A stretch of DNA of 64,000 nt from Neobacillus mesonae (GTDB taxonomy: Bacteria; Bacillota; Bacilli; Paenibacillales; Paenibacillaceae). The notes beneath the pieces were generated by a model. It was given only the letters and a program-made list of their open reading frames with translations. It was not told where the DNA came from and ran no database searches. Every line of letters begins with the position of its first letter. The stretch's first letter is position 1. Where the stretch lies: assembly GCA_023715865.1 (NCBI GenBank), contig JAMBOW010000002.1:496001-560000 (forward strand). The letters run 5' to 3'. Of this stretch, positions 1 to 7,344 are shown piece after piece. Position numbers and translations under genes: made by a program.

Positions 1-171
1 GTGAATGCTAAAGGATTGCTCGCAAGTGCGGAAGATTTTGTGTCTCTTGTCCCTTCTGTTACCCGTGACGCGAACGGCAAGCCGGTGCTGGGCAACTTCC
101 TGAGCCTCGCTTCAAACAGTGATTTGATTGGATCGGGAACTCCAAGCGGCACAAACATCGGAGCAAGATAA
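1..171 (+). CDS. C-terminal fragment of secreted pectate-lyase-like beta-helix protein (partial)
   Basis: An open frame enters from the left edge and stops with TAA at 169-171, giving 56 residues. The fragment contains GNFLSLASNSDLIGSGTPSG followed by TNIGAR. This Leu-rich, Gly-Thr-Pro pattern resembles the last coil and cap of right-handed parallel beta-helix pectate lyases and related secreted polysaccharide lyases. The catalytic part lies outside the window, so the family is an inference from the tail only. A strong hairpin follows 22 bp after the stop. Confidence 0.5.
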   Translation: MNAKGLLASAEDFVSLVPSVTRDANGKPVLGNFLSLASNSDLIGSGTPSGTNIGAR

Positions 172-193
172 TAAGTATTTAAAAAAATATCAA

Positions 194-224
194 AAAGGAG
201 CCGAGTAATTTAAACGGCTCCTTT
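194..224. terminator. Bidirectional rho-independent terminator
   Basis: Perfect 10-bp arms AAAGGAGCCG (194-203) and CGGCTCCTTT (215-224) enclose an 11-nt loop. A-rich sequence lies on the left and T-rich sequence on the right. It sits between the convergent end of the beta-helix gene (+) and the end of the molybdate regulator (-), so it can serve both. Confidence 0.8.
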
Positions 225-244
225 CCTTATATTATATAGAAGCT

Positions 245-1240
245 TTACGCCTCATACAGCACTTCACCCGTCTGGGACAAATCGTATCCCGATATAGAAC
301 CAAGCTCACGGACAAAGGCATCTGAGCGCAAAATATCAAGAACGGATTGAATCAGTTCCTCGTTCTCCGGCTTGTTCAGCAGGACAAGATCATATCTCTC
401 TGTAGTCAAAGGGATAAACTCAACTCCCTGCACAATCGTTGCCGCCTTCTCAATTCCAACACCCACATCCGCTTGTTTTGAAGCGACTCTTCCGGCTACA
501 GCCAAGTGATTCGATTCCTCATCACTGTATCCGTCCAGCGCTCTTGCAGCGATACCATGGATACGGAGCTGCTCCTCAAGCAGCACCCGCGCACCCGCTC
601 CCCGCTCCCGGTTGACGAGCCGAAGACCTGGCCGGGATAGGTCCTTCCAGCCGAGCAGCCCATACGGATTACCGGGCTGAACATACAAGCCGGCCCGCCT
701 GCTCATAAGATTCACAACTTTATAGGAACACCCGACCAGCAGTTTGCGAATATAAGGAATATTATATTCGCCTGTATCTCCATCCAGTAGATGAGTGCTT
801 ACAATATCAGAATGACCCTGATACATGGAGATCAGACTGTCCAGACTTCCTACATAGGATCGAAGAGGTCTAATATTAGTTGATTTCCGTTCCATATGCC
901 GCACTAAAATGTCCAAGCTCATATCTTGTCCCGTGATGACGACTTGTCTGACCCCATGAGAATGTACAGCGACAGGAGCATCGGTACCTGAAGAAAAAGG
1001 TTTGTGCTCATCGCTCGTATGCATCAAGGGGCCTTTGGACTTTTGTTTATAGGCTTCGAGATCGGAATGATCCACCCGCATTTGTTTGCCGACCCTGTAA
1101 GCGGTAAGCTGTCCTTTTTTTATAAGATCGTATACTGTTAATTTTGAAATTTTTAATAGCTGGGCGATTTCCTCTGTTGTATAGGAAATATCGGTCACAT
1201 CTGCCACCCCACTTGTCAGATATGGATTGTTTGTATCCAT
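245..1240 (-). CDS. HTH (excisionase-type) regulator with periplasmic-binding-like domain, putative molybdate regulator
   Basis: The N-terminal part (about residues 20-70, TTEEIAQLLKISKLTVYDLI and following) is a MerR/excisionase-type winged helix. Residues about 100-325 form a PBP-like domain of the type found in molybdate/molybdopterin regulators, with SMYQGHSDIVSTHLLD and a GVGIEKAA stretch. The gene diverges from modA-modB, the same layout as Bacillus subtilis yvgK next to yvgL-yvgM, so it probably controls modAB in response to molybdate or a related anion. The ATG at 1240 has no clear ribosome binding site. A GTG at codon 15, preceded by GGGGTGG, is an alternative start that keeps the whole HTH. 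Function is inferred from family and context. Confidence 0.75.
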   Translation of the reverse strand: MDTNNPYLTSGVADVTDISYTTEEIAQLLKISKLTVYDLIKKGQLTAYRVGKQMRVDHSDLEAYKQKSKGPLMHTSDEHKPFSSGTDAPVAVHSHGVRQVVITGQDMSLDILVRHMERKSTNIRPLRSYVGSLDSLISMYQGHSDIVSTHLLDGDTGEYNIPYIRKLLVGCSYKVVNLMSRRAGLYVQPGNPYGLLGWKDLSRPGLRLVNRERGAGARVLLEEQLRIHGIAARALDGYSDEESNHLAVAGRVASKQADVGVGIEKAATIVQGVEFIPLTTERYDLVLLNKPENEELIQSVLDILRSDAFVRELGSISGYDLSQTGEVLYEA

Positions 1241-1304
1241 TCTATTGATTGTATCATATTCTATTCATTCTAACCTATTGTAATCTGCTGAAGAACCAAT
1301 ATAA

Positions 1305-1338
1305 TATATTTAATTATATCTAATTATAATTAAATATA
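1305..1338. promoter_or_regulatory. AT-rich 14-bp inverted repeat, candidate operator for modAB
   Basis: Perfect arms at 1305-1318 (TATATTTAATTATA) and 1325-1338 (TATAATTAAATATA) are separated by 6 nt. The repeat lies 17 bp before the modA start codon and in the divergent intergenic region of the HTH/PBP regulator. A 14-bp perfect palindrome is suggestive even in AT-rich DNA. Binding by the neighbouring regulator is inference. Confidence 0.45.
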
Positions 1339-1355
1339 ACGATTGGATGGGGATT

Positions 1356-2219
1356 ATGATTAAACAGACAAAAGTAGCTATGATTTCTTTTTTCATTCTC
1401 ACACTATTTTTATTATCTGCTTGTACTGCTTCACCAGATGCTTCATCAAATTCGTCTTCAGGCAATACCAGTACTTCAACCAGTTCCTCCTCAGAATCAG
1501 CAGAGCCAGCAGAACCAGCAGAGCTTACTGAGTTGACCGTATCAGCAGCCGCAAGCTTAACGGATGCTTTGGAAGAATTGCGTCCTCTCTTTGAGGCAGA
1601 GTACCCAAACATTGAGCTCAGTTTTAACTTTGGCGGTTCCGGCTCCCTTCAGCAGCAGATCGAGCAAGGAGCTCCGGCTGATCTCTTTCTATCCGCAGCT
1701 GAAAAAAATATGCAGGCGCTCTTAGATAAAAACCTGATTAATGCGGACAGTACTAAAACGCTGCTAACAAACGAGCTAGTGCTGATTGCCTCTAGTGGAA
1801 ATGAACAAAAAATCACTTCCGAGGAAGATCTGACTTCCGAAGGCATCAAGGTCGTTGCAATCGGGATACCCGAAAGCGTCCCTGCAGGAAGCTATGCGAA
1901 GGAAGCACTGGCTACACTTGGTATTTATGAACAGCTCGAGCCCAAAATAGTTCAAGCCAAGGATGTCCGGCAAGTGCTTCAGTATGTAGAGACTGGAAAC
2001 GCCGATGCCGGATTCGTATATAAAACAGATGCTATTACTTCCAGCGATGTTGAGATTGTACATACTGTGGATCCTGAGAACTATACAGCAATTACCTATC
2101 CTGCAGGGATTGTATCTGCGAGCAAACATCCGGAGGAAGCGGAGTCCTTCTACACTTTCTTACAGTCCTCCGAAGCACAATCCATTTTTAAGAAATACGG
2201 ATTCTCCGTACCTGAATAA
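1356..2219 (+). CDS. modA: Molybdate ABC transporter substrate-binding lipoprotein
   Basis: ModA-family binding protein of about 287 residues. The N-terminus is a lipoprotein signal with lipobox LSAC, followed by a Ser/Glu/Pro-rich linker. The mature protein shows the ModA hallmarks SAAASLTDALEEL, FGGSGSLQQQIEQGAPADLF and TGNADAGFVYKTDA, the regions that form the oxyanion site. It would deliver molybdate (or tungstate) to ModB at the membrane. The ATG at 1356 follows GGATGGGG. An in-frame ATG at 1347 has no useful ribosome binding site. The stop codon overlaps the modB start (TAATG), so the two are translationally coupled. Downstream of the divergent regulator and a perfect palindrome. Confidence 0.88.
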   Translation: MIKQTKVAMISFFILTLFLLSACTASPDASSNSSSGNTSTSTSSSSESAEPAEPAELTELTVSAAASLTDALEELRPLFEAEYPNIELSFNFGGSGSLQQQIEQGAPADLFLSAAEKNMQALLDKNLINADSTKTLLTNELVLIASSGNEQKITSEEDLTSEGIKVVAIGIPESVPAGSYAKEALATLGIYEQLEPKIVQAKDVRQVLQYVETGNADAGFVYKTDAITSSDVEIVHTVDPENYTAITYPAGIVSASKHPEEAESFYTFLQSSEAQSIFKKYGFSVPE

Positions 2220-2893
2220 TGCTTTCTACCTTTGACTGGAACAGTTTCTGGGCTCCTGTACGTCTGTCATTATTGGTCGCATTGCTGTCCAGTATAATCA
2301 CTATTGTGCTTGGTGGGCTGACGGCAAGATGGATGTCCAAAAGAAAATTTAAAGGAAAGCTTTTGCTTGAAACGGCATTTATGCTTCCGATTGTGCTGCC
2401 TCCTACCGTTGTCGGCTTTCTGCTGCTCGTTATACTGGGCAGAAACAGCTGGATCGGCTCGCTTATTGAGGCTATTTTCAACGCACCTGTCGTATTTTCT
2501 TGGTGGGCTTGCGTTATCGCTTCTGTCGTTGTGTCTTTTCCACTGGTCTATCAGACGATGAAGGTCGGCTTCTCCTCTATTGACCCGGAACTAGAAGCCT
2601 CAGGACGCTCCATAGGTGCAAATGAGCGGCAGGTATTCAGGTACATTACCCTTCCGCTCATGTGGCCTTCTGTCATTTCCGCCTATATTCTCGGATTCGC
2701 ACGGGCACTGGGAGAGTTCGGCGCCACTCTGATGATCGCAGGGAACATCCCTGGCAAAACACAGACGGTACCTACAGCCATTTACATTGCAGTTGACAGC
2801 GGGAATACGGTAATGGCCTGGGGCTGGACCATTGCTATCATACTCATTTCGTTCCTACTGCTGCTTTTAACCGGACGCAGGAAAAACGACTAA
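2219..2893 (+). CDS. modB: Molybdate ABC transporter permease
   Basis: A 224-residue integral membrane protein with about five or six hydrophobic segments. It carries the EAA loop EASGRSIGANERQVFRYITL, which docks to the ATPase, and the conserved LGEFGATLMIAGNIPGKTQT segment typical of ModB/CysT permeases. It starts inside the modA stop codon. No modC ATPase gene follows: the transcript ends in a terminator 38 bp downstream. The same regulator-modA-modB set without modC occurs in Bacillus subtilis (yvgKLM), so an ATPase from elsewhere is probably used. Confidence 0.88.
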   Translation: MLSTFDWNSFWAPVRLSLLVALLSSIITIVLGGLTARWMSKRKFKGKLLLETAFMLPIVLPPTVVGFLLLVILGRNSWIGSLIEAIFNAPVVFSWWACVIASVVVSFPLVYQTMKVGFSSIDPELEASGRSIGANERQVFRYITLPLMWPSVISAYILGFARALGEFGATLMIAGNIPGKTQTVPTAIYIAVDSGNTVMAWGWTIAIILISFLLLLLTGRRKND

Positions 2894-2930
2894 AACCCTC
2901 ATATCTGTACGACAAAGATGATTTATAGCT

Positions 2931-2965
2931 AAGTCCTTACTTCCACAAAGTAAGGGCTTTTTTAT
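2931..2965 (+). terminator. Rho-independent terminator of modAB
   Basis: Arms AAGTCCTTAC (2931-2940) and GTAAGGGCTT (2950-2959) pair with one wobble and are followed by a T-rich run. The site is 38 bp after the modB stop. Confidence 0.75.
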
Positions 2966-3047
2966 TACTCATTTTTATTAATTAATAAGACCTCTTACTT
3001 TTTTTACATTTTATGGGTTAACACATGTAAATTCATCCTGTATTTTA

Positions 3048-3064
3048 AGTTACAATGTTGTTAC
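3048..3064 (+). promoter_or_regulatory. WalR-box-like direct hexamer repeat (copy 1)
   Basis: AGTTAC, five bases, TGTTAC matches the WalR (YycF) consensus TGTWAH-N5-TGTWAH in 11 of 12 positions. It is part of a 20-bp block (3049-3068) repeated at 3189-3208 with 17 of 20 identities. It lies upstream of a cell-wall hydrolase gene, the class of gene WalR controls. Function is inferred. The rest of 2966-3250 is AT-rich with no gene. Confidence 0.4.
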
Positions 3065-3187
3065 TTTTATATCATATCTGTTTCAAATCAATGACAATTT
3101 ATTATGCCACTTAGCGGAAATTTCATAAAAAATTCCGGATCTTTCTATGTTTAATTCCATTAATTGGTGTACAAAAAGTAAATTAAA

Positions 3188-3204
3188 GGTTACAATAATG
3201 ATAC
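3188..3204 (+). promoter_or_regulatory. WalR-box-like direct hexamer repeat (copy 2, weaker)
   Basis: GGTTAC, five bases, TGATAC is a 10 of 12 match to TGTWAH-N5-TGTWAH, exactly 140 bp after copy 1. It sits about 65 bp before the riboswitch, near where the promoter should be. Confidence 0.35.
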
Positions 3205-3253
3205 TTTTTAAGCTTATTTTAATATATATTAATTACAGTTCATTCATATTAAA

Positions 3254-3376
3254 AAAGTGTGCCGAATCTATCAGAATAGTACGGGGGACGATTTACATAT
3301 TTGGGGTGAATGCACAGCAATAATTGCTATGCTAGAGTGCCTTCTACTCGAACCCGTCAGCTAACCTCGGAGGCAA
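3254..3376 (+). promoter_or_regulatory. Cyclic di-AMP riboswitch (ydaO/yuaA class)
   Basis: The conserved blocks of the ydaO/yuaA class are present in order: GTGCCGAATC (about 3258), CGGGGGACG (3282-3290), TTGGGGTGAATGC (3301-3313) and CGAACCCGTCAGCTAACCTC, then GGAGGC (to 3374). This class binds c-di-AMP, is normally an OFF switch, and is often found in front of cell-wall hydrolases and ion transporters. The aptamer ends just before the ribosome binding site GGAGGA (3379-3384), so control of translation or early termination are both possible. Confidence 0.93.
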
Positions 3377-3393
3377 TTGGAGGAAATGTTTTA

Positions 3394-4254
3394 ATGAAAA
3401 AGTTTGGTAAATATATGTTATTTTCATCTCTGCTCGCAGCGGGGTTAATTATGGGGAACGGACAAGCAGACGCCTCATCATCCAGCACAAATACCGTTAA
3501 TGTTCAAGTCAATAGCGACTTAATCCATTTTCCGGATGCAGCACCTTTTCTAGATAACAATAACAGCACTCAAGTGCCTGTGCGCATGCTTGCTGATGAA
3601 ATGAATTATACGATTAAAGTGTTCAAAAGCGGTAAAGAGACGGTTGTAAAGCTTTCAAAAGGCGGTACAACGATTCGAATTCAAACCAATCAAACGACAG
3701 CAGTCGTTAATACAAGCAAGGTGAACCTCGGTACACAGGTTTTTATTCGTGATAATCGCACTTATGTTCCAATTCGATTTGTATCCGAAGCCATGGGCTA
3801 TAAAGTAACCTGGAAAAAGGATCTTATGCTCGCCATGATCAGCACCACTGGTAATACATACAACCCTGCACTTGTTCCGAACGACCATGTCAAAGGTACG
3901 AACATAGTCAATGAAGCCATGGATTATATCGGCGTTCCTTATGTGTATGGCGGTTCTACAACAAGCGGCTTTGACTGCTCCGGACTGGTTAAATATGTAT
4001 ATGATAAATTCAATGTATCTTTGCCGCGTACGGCTGCTACCCAGTATAATCAAGGCACATCCGTATCTAAAGCTAATTTGCAGCAAGGTGACCTGGTGTT
4101 CTTTAAAACGACGGGAAGTTCGATCTCACATGTCGGCATCTATGCAGGAAACAATAATTTCATTTCTGCCACAAGCTCCTCTGGGGTGAAAATCGACAGC
4201 TTGGACAACACCTATTGGGGTCCTAAGTACGTCGGCGCAAAAAGAGTATTTTAA
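3394..4254 (+). CDS. Secreted NlpC/P60 peptidoglycan endopeptidase with copper-amine-oxidase-like N-domain
   Basis: The start is the ATG at 3394 behind GGAGGA. An upstream in-frame ATG at 3310 lies inside the riboswitch. The 286-residue product has a signal peptide (MKKFGKYMLF to QADA), a Cu_amine_oxidN1-type domain (about residues 30-150, VPVRMLADEMNYTIKV and YVPIRFVSEAMGY), and a C-terminal NlpC/P60 domain (about 170-286). The catalytic Cys is in GFDCSGLVKY and the His in ISHVGIYAG. The third triad position, usually His or Asn 12 residues later, is Ser (NNFISATSS). It should cut stem-peptide bonds in the wall. Expression is under c-di-AMP control and perhaps WalR. Confidence 0.9.
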   Translation: MKKFGKYMLFSSLLAAGLIMGNGQADASSSSTNTVNVQVNSDLIHFPDAAPFLDNNNSTQVPVRMLADEMNYTIKVFKSGKETVVKLSKGGTTIRIQTNQTTAVVNTSKVNLGTQVFIRDNRTYVPIRFVSEAMGYKVTWKKDLMLAMISTTGNTYNPALVPNDHVKGTNIVNEAMDYIGVPYVYGGSTTSGFDCSGLVKYVYDKFNVSLPRTAATQYNQGTSVSKANLQQGDLVFFKTTGSSISHVGIYAGNNNFISATSSSGVKIDSLDNTYWGPKYVGAKRVF

Positions 4255-4270
4255 TTCAATTGATTTCCTT

Positions 4271-4307
4271 AAAAAAGAACTCTGCTGTTACAGCAGAGTT
4301 CTTTTTT
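4271..4307. terminator. Strong bidirectional terminator
   Basis: Arms AAAAAAGAACTCTGCTG and AGCAGAGTTCTTTTTT form a near-perfect 16-bp stem with a tiny loop and A/T runs on both sides. It lies between the convergent NlpC/P60 gene (+) and the serine hydrolase gene (-). Confidence 0.9.
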
Positions 4308-4308
4308 A

Positions 4309-5340
4309 TTAACTTGAGATAGCAAGCCGCACAACCAGTCTTATTGCAACAGCTGGATTTGCACATTGATTTACATCCCCTACAAAAAACAGCTCCTTAT
4401 CAGGATGATAAAAAGCAAACGAACCTGTTGAGCCTGAATGCCCTATTAATGCCCCTTTCCCCATAAAAAGCATTGAAAGTCCGCCTAATGGAATTCGCAT
4501 ATAGCCCCCGCCATATTGAATTGGGTAAAAACTCAACTGTAAATTATTATATTTCCCCAGTTGCTGAAAAACTTCCTTGTTAAACAAATCTCCTCCAAAG
4601 AACGCTTTCATAAATAGCATCATGTCATGCGCAGTACTAATAGCACCACCACTAGCACGACAGCTTTTAATATAATTCGGACGGAATAAGACGTTTTCTT
4701 TATAATAAGTAATGGGAATAAAATCATTCTCATCTCTAGGTAAATATGTTTTCTCAAGCCCTAAAGGTTCAAAGATTAGGGACTTATATACATCTTCCAA
4801 TCGGAAATCCGTAAGGGTTTCGATAATCTGTCCAAGGATATCAAAGTTGATATCTGAATAATGAGACCTTTTCAATGTGTTAGGTGCAAAGTATGGTTTC
4901 AACTCTTTAGTCAGGGTTATCAATTCATTAAAATAGATGTCGAAATCTTCGCTAAGGACACGTTTTCTAAGGTTATTTTTTCCTTCTTCAAATACATCTG
5001 GTAGACCGCTCGTTTGAAACAGCAAATTAGCGATTGTTAATTCTGCAGTATAATCCTGGCCTTTATACATATGGAGCTCACTTAGAGTCCGGTTATCAAG
5101 GAAACTAGTCACATTATCATCTAACGACAGTCTGCCTTGCTCCCGTAATATTAAAATGCAGGTTGTTGTAAACAACTTTGTGATACTTGCCATAAGTAAT
5201 GGTGCAGCTATACTCTTGCCTCCATACTCATTTTTGTATGAAAAATTTCCATTAGTGTCTTCTATAAATAGAACGGCTTCATGGATATGCTTTGATTTTA
5301 CAACTCGGCTAAATATTTTCTCGTATTTTGTAGTAATCAT
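4309..5340 (-). CDS. Beta-lactamase-fold serine hydrolase (class C / esterase family)
   Basis: The 343-residue protein carries the serine beta-lactamase/DD-peptidase fold motifs: SITK (about residues 53-56, nucleophile Ser and Lys), YSDINFDILG in the place of the Tyr-x-Asn motif with Asp at the third position, and HSGSTGSFAF as the third motif. There is no signal peptide, so a cytoplasmic esterase or peptidase-like role is more likely than a secreted resistance enzyme. Substrate unknown. The ATG at 5340 follows GGAGG at a slightly long spacing. It stands alone between terminators. Confidence 0.75.
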   Translation of the reverse strand: MITTKYEKIFSRVVKSKHIHEAVLFIEDTNGNFSYKNEYGGKSIAAPLLMASITKLFTTTCILILREQGRLSLDDNVTSFLDNRTLSELHMYKGQDYTAELTIANLLFQTSGLPDVFEEGKNNLRKRVLSEDFDIYFNELITLTKELKPYFAPNTLKRSHYSDINFDILGQIIETLTDFRLEDVYKSLIFEPLGLEKTYLPRDENDFIPITYYKENVLFRPNYIKSCRASGGAISTAHDMMLFMKAFFGGDLFNKEVFQQLGKYNNLQLSFYPIQYGGGYMRIPLGGLSMLFMGKGALIGHSGSTGSFAFYHPDKELFFVGDVNQCANPAVAIRLVVRLAISS

Positions 5341-5530
5341 TAGTTTTCTATACCTCCATGTACTGGATTATATTCATATTAGAGTATCATATTACCAATA
5401 ATCTGGTACTCAACTAACCTGCACGTTAGCTTAATGAAAAAGCTGTAAACTTCAGTTAGATATTCATCTAATCAGTAATCGGACTATGTTCTTGTACCGA
5501 GCCGAGGACAAGAACTTGTACCGATAAAAT

Positions 5531-5556
5531 AAAAAAGCCGCTAAAATAGCGACTTT
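5531..5556 (-). terminator. Terminator downstream of the first SleB-type gene
   Basis: On the minus strand AAAGTCGCTA and TAGCGGCTTT pair (one wobble) around a 3-nt loop and run into a T tract. It lies 55 bp after the stop of the gene at 5611. Confidence 0.75.
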
Positions 5557-5610
5557 CAATGGGAATCTGTTCCTATCCCCCAACATTCTATGTTTGCACA
5601 TTGTTCTTTA

Positions 5611-6264
5611 TTAATTTGTAAAGACATGATTCCCGATCTTCTTGATTGTCGGGCGTGCCATGCTCCATTCAGAGGTGGCAAGCTCAGGGTTATAGTAATA
5701 TAATGCTCCCCCTGTCGGATCCTCCCCGTTCAAAGCGCTTCGTGCAGCCTTTAATGAAGTTTCATCAGGAGTGAGGTTATACTGACCGTCATCCACTGCT
5801 GTAAACTGTCTTGGCTGTAAGATGACCTCTGTAATGGAATCCGGGAATGAGTCCGATTGAACACGATTCAAAATCACTGCACCTACGGCAACCTGGCCCT
5901 TGAAGGACTCTCCCCGTGCCTCTCCATGAATTGCTTTTGCCAACTGATTTAAAGAGGTCTGGTTAATCGGCGCTTTTTTCTTGAGCACACCGACCGTTTC
6001 CGGGCCGGCGATTCCATCAACCTTCAATCCAAACTGCTCCTGGAAAGTGCGGACAGCTTTTTCCGTCGCCTTACCATAATATCCGGTAGTTCCTACATTC
6101 AAAAATCCAATACTGCTAAGTCTCTCCTGTAAATCAAGCACGTCAGCACTTTGAATGCCTTCCTGCATCACCGCAGCACTGGCACCTGCAGGTGCGGCTG
6201 ATAAAGTTCCATAAGCGCCAAGAAGCGCAGCACAGATCATAAGCTTTTTCGTAAGTTTATTCAT
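5611..6264 (-). CDS. Secreted SleB/CwlJ-type cortex hydrolase with peptidoglycan-binding domain
   Basis: The start was placed at the ATG at 6264, which follows TTGGAGG; the longer frame has no signal peptide at its start. The 217-residue product has a signal peptide ending near AGASA, a PG_binding_1 domain (about residues 30-90, VLDLQERLSSIGF and YYGKATEKAVRTFQ) and a C-terminal Hydrolase_2 (SleB/CwlJ) domain. The latter keeps the catalytic-site block IHGEARGESFKGQVAVGAVI. This family acts as a lytic transglycosylase on spore cortex muramic-lactam peptidoglycan. It is a close paralogue of the gene just upstream. There is no ypeB next to it, unlike true sleB, so the exact role is open. Confidence 0.85.
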   Translation of the reverse strand: MNKLTKKLMICAALLGAYGTLSAAPAGASAAVMQEGIQSADVLDLQERLSSIGFLNVGTTGYYGKATEKAVRTFQEQFGLKVDGIAGPETVGVLKKKAPINQTSLNQLAKAIHGEARGESFKGQVAVGAVILNRVQSDSFPDSITEVILQPRQFTAVDDGQYNLTPDETSLKAARSALNGEDPTGGALYYYNPELATSEWSMARPTIKKIGNHVFTN

Positions 6265-6424
6265 AGATGTAAAACCTCCAAGTAGTTTTAGGTCACAAGC
6301 ACAAAACCAGTCAGTAATCACGCTCATACCATCGATATATTTATAATTATAGATAATTAGATTAATATGAATGCAAATTGCCCATTCTTTTCTGCTTTTT
6401 CTGCTAATGCTTTATATATTTAAG

Positions 6425-6465
6425 TCCGCTGAAAGATAAAAAGACAGCTATAATCCTTCAGCGGA
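6425..6465. repeat. 9-bp perfect inverted repeat between SleB paralogues
   Basis: TCCGCTGAA (6425-6433) and TTCAGCGGA (6457-6465) are 23 nt apart. The spacing is long for a terminator. It could be a weak terminator or an operator. Nothing else is seen between 6265 and 6520 apart from AT-rich promoter-like DNA. Confidence 0.35.
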
Positions 6466-6523
6466 TATTTTATTTCCTTTACAGTACAGATCTACTACGT
6501 TTACAGCAAATGTTTCAATTTAT

Positions 6524-6554
6524 AAAAAGCGGAGGTCCATCGGGTTGCACCGCT
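6524..6554 (-). terminator. Possible terminator of the second SleB-type gene
   Basis: On the minus strand AGCGG, starting inside the stop codon, pairs with CCGCT and is followed by TTTTTAT. The stem is only 5 bp, so the call is tentative. Confidence 0.4.
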
Positions 6555-7197
6555 ACTTCGTAAAAACATGATTCCCAAGTCTCTGCGTTACAGGACGGGA
6601 CTTCATCCATGACGATGACGCGATTTTGGGATTATAAAAGTACAAGGCTCCCTTGGAAGGATCATATCCCGTCAGCGCCCTGCGGGCAGCTTCATAAGAT
6701 GAAGCCGTTGGAGTACTCAGCTTTCCGTCCTGTGCAGGGGTAAACTGATTTTTCTGGAATATGACATTCGTTATGGAATTTGGGAAGGCGGAATTCTGAA
6801 CCCGGTTCAAAATCACAGCACCAACGGCTATTTTGCCGGTCAGAGACTCTCCTCCTGCCTCATCCTGAATAATTCCTGCCAAATGCTTTAGCACTTTGTT
6901 ATTAATCGGTGCGACAGCCACAAGCTTAGCCTTTGTCTTTGGTCCGACAACACCGTCTACACCTAGTCCATATGCTCTTTGGAATGATTTAACCGAGCTT
7001 TTTGTTTGAGTTCCATAGTAGCCGCTGATCCCGGCCTTGAAATAACCTTTACTGTTCAGTCTTTCTTGAACCTCTACGACCTCAGCACTTTGACTGCCAA
7101 GCCGCAGGGTAGCTGCATTCGCTGTTGCCGATGCACTCAGTACAGATAGAGCACAAGCGCATGTTATCAATAAAGCGGGTATTTTTTTCATATTCAT
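6553..7197 (-). CDS. Secreted SleB/CwlJ-type cortex hydrolase paralogue
   Basis: The 214-residue protein has the same layout as its neighbour: a signal peptide (to about ATANA), PG_binding_1 (VVEVQERLNSKGYF, YYGTQTKSSVKSFQ) and a SleB/CwlJ domain. The active-site block reads IIQDEAGGESLTGKIAVGAV; the Glu of the GEARGE motif is kept but Gly and Arg around it are changed to Asp and Gly. The two genes look like a tandem duplication that has diverged. The ATG at 7197 follows GGAGG. A sigma-A-like promoter lies upstream. Confidence 0.85.
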   Translation of the reverse strand: MNMKKIPALLITCACALSVLSASATANAATLRLGSQSAEVVEVQERLNSKGYFKAGISGYYGTQTKSSVKSFQRAYGLGVDGVVGPKTKAKLVAVAPINNKVLKHLAGIIQDEAGGESLTGKIAVGAVILNRVQNSAFPNSITNVIFQKNQFTPAQDGKLSTPTASSYEAARRALTGYDPSKGALYFYNPKIASSSWMKSRPVTQRLGNHVFTK

Positions 7198-7302
7198 TAA
7201 ATCAGATATCCTCCAGTTTCATTCATGCTAGCCTTCATCATCTAAGGACGACTGACTTCATTCATTGAAAAGGCGGAACAAATGTGTTCACCTACGAACT
7301 AC

Positions 7303-7330
7303 ACTATAGCATAGGTTACAAACTTGTCAT
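7303..7330 (-). promoter_or_regulatory. Sigma-A-like promoter of the second SleB-type gene, inside an inverted repeat
   Basis: On the minus strand ATGACA (-35), a 16-nt spacer and TATAGT (-10) are present. The -35 overlaps the inverted repeat TTGTCA-GATA-TGACAA (7324-7339), a possible operator. It is about 105 bp from the start codon. Confidence 0.5.
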
Positions 7331-7344
7331 ATCTGACAATGGTC

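Noticed and set aside
3310-3393. N-terminal extension of the NlpC/P60 protein
   Set aside because: These codons are the c-di-AMP riboswitch aptamer, and the ATG at 3394 has a proper ribosome binding site and begins the signal peptide.
5492-5525. Direct repeat CTTGTACCGA in the gap after the serine hydrolase
   Set aside because: Only two 10-bp copies without further context; not enough to call a site or a mobile element.
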